This document shows, piece by piece, positions 7,337 through 7,396 of a stretch of DNA of 7,396 bases. The stretch is from positions 1 to 7,396 of the forward strand of contig JAADFT010000084.1 of assembly GCA_013152765.1 (NCBI GenBank). Reading direction: 5' to 3'. The position numbers and the translations under genes are program-made. How positions within the stretch are numbered: the stretch's first letter is position 1; every line of letters starts with the position of its first letter. Below the pieces are notes generated by a model. It ran no database searches, was not told where the DNA came from, and saw only the letters and a program-made list of their open reading frames with translations. The stretch comes from Calditrichota bacterium (GTDB taxonomy: Bacteria; Zhuqueibacterota; Zhuqueibacteria; Oleimicrobiales; Geothermoviventaceae).

Positions 7337-7339
7337 CAG

Positions 7340-7396
7340 ATGAATCTCTACAAGGAAATAGCCACCCTTTCCCCTGAGAAACGCGAGCTGCTGGAG
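7340..7396 (+). CDS. N-terminus of a downstream NRPS-like protein (partial, 3' truncated)
   Basis: Nineteen codons are visible, reading MNLYKEIATLSPEKRELLE. The pattern of a short helix followed by LSPEKR(A/E)LLE is a common opening of NRPS proteins that begin with a condensation domain, where it precedes the first condensation motif. Its position after a PKS with no release domain fits: this protein would receive the extended chain and join it to the next amino acid. The same stretch could contact the charged tail of the PKS. No catalytic motif lies inside the window, so the domain type is inferred from this opening and the context only. Confidence 0.6.
   Translation, partial: MNLYKEIATLSPEKRELLE

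Noticed and set aside
6762..7343. + strand open frame overlapping the ACP region and running into the downstream gap
   Set aside because: It is out of frame with the clear ACP (Ser1462) and its translation is Arg/Gly-rich without motifs, so it is a frame shadow.

Overview
The window is a slice through a hybrid non-ribosomal peptide / type I polyketide biosynthetic cluster, with every gene on the + strand. It is GC-rich by eye, tightly packed, and uses GTG as well as ATG starts. I see no marker gene that fixes the taxon. The hybrid-class ketosynthase, the AT-KR architecture and the short charged docking tails resemble clusters of myxobacteria, cyanobacteria and other large-genome Gram-negative or candidate phyla. 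The GC content argues against most cyanobacteria. This placement is inference only.

Layout: (1) 1-597 is the 3' end of an NRPS: the last part of an adenylation domain (A9 and A10 motifs), one peptidyl carrier domain, and an unusually arginine-rich C-terminal tail. (2) 631-2532 is a stand-alone protein of about 630 residues with the fold signatures of the choline/carnitine O-acyltransferase family. The catalytic histidine and the main carnitine-site motifs are replaced. (3) 2578-7203 is a complete monomodular PKS (KS-AT-KR-ACP). It has a malonyl-type AT, a hybrid-class KS and a KR with its catalytic tetrad intact, but the KR cofactor loop is atypical. The protein ends in a short charged helix that looks like a docking element. 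(4) 7340-7396 is the first 19 codons of a further NRPS-like protein.

How they would work together: the upstream carrier holds an aminoacyl or peptidyl thioester. The PKS would accept it on its KS, extend it by one malonyl unit and, if the KR works, reduce the beta-keto group. This would give a beta-hydroxy-gamma-amino (statine-like) unit when the incoming group is an alpha-amino acid. The product would then pass to the downstream NRPS. The acyltransferase homologue lies exactly at the NRPS-to-PKS junction and probably in the same transcript, so it may act in trans on a chain intermediate or on the finished product. Its altered active site makes it the most unusual part of the window.

No RNA gene, mobile element, CRISPR array, convincing promoter or terminator was found. 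All intergenic gaps are short (33, 45 and 136 bases).
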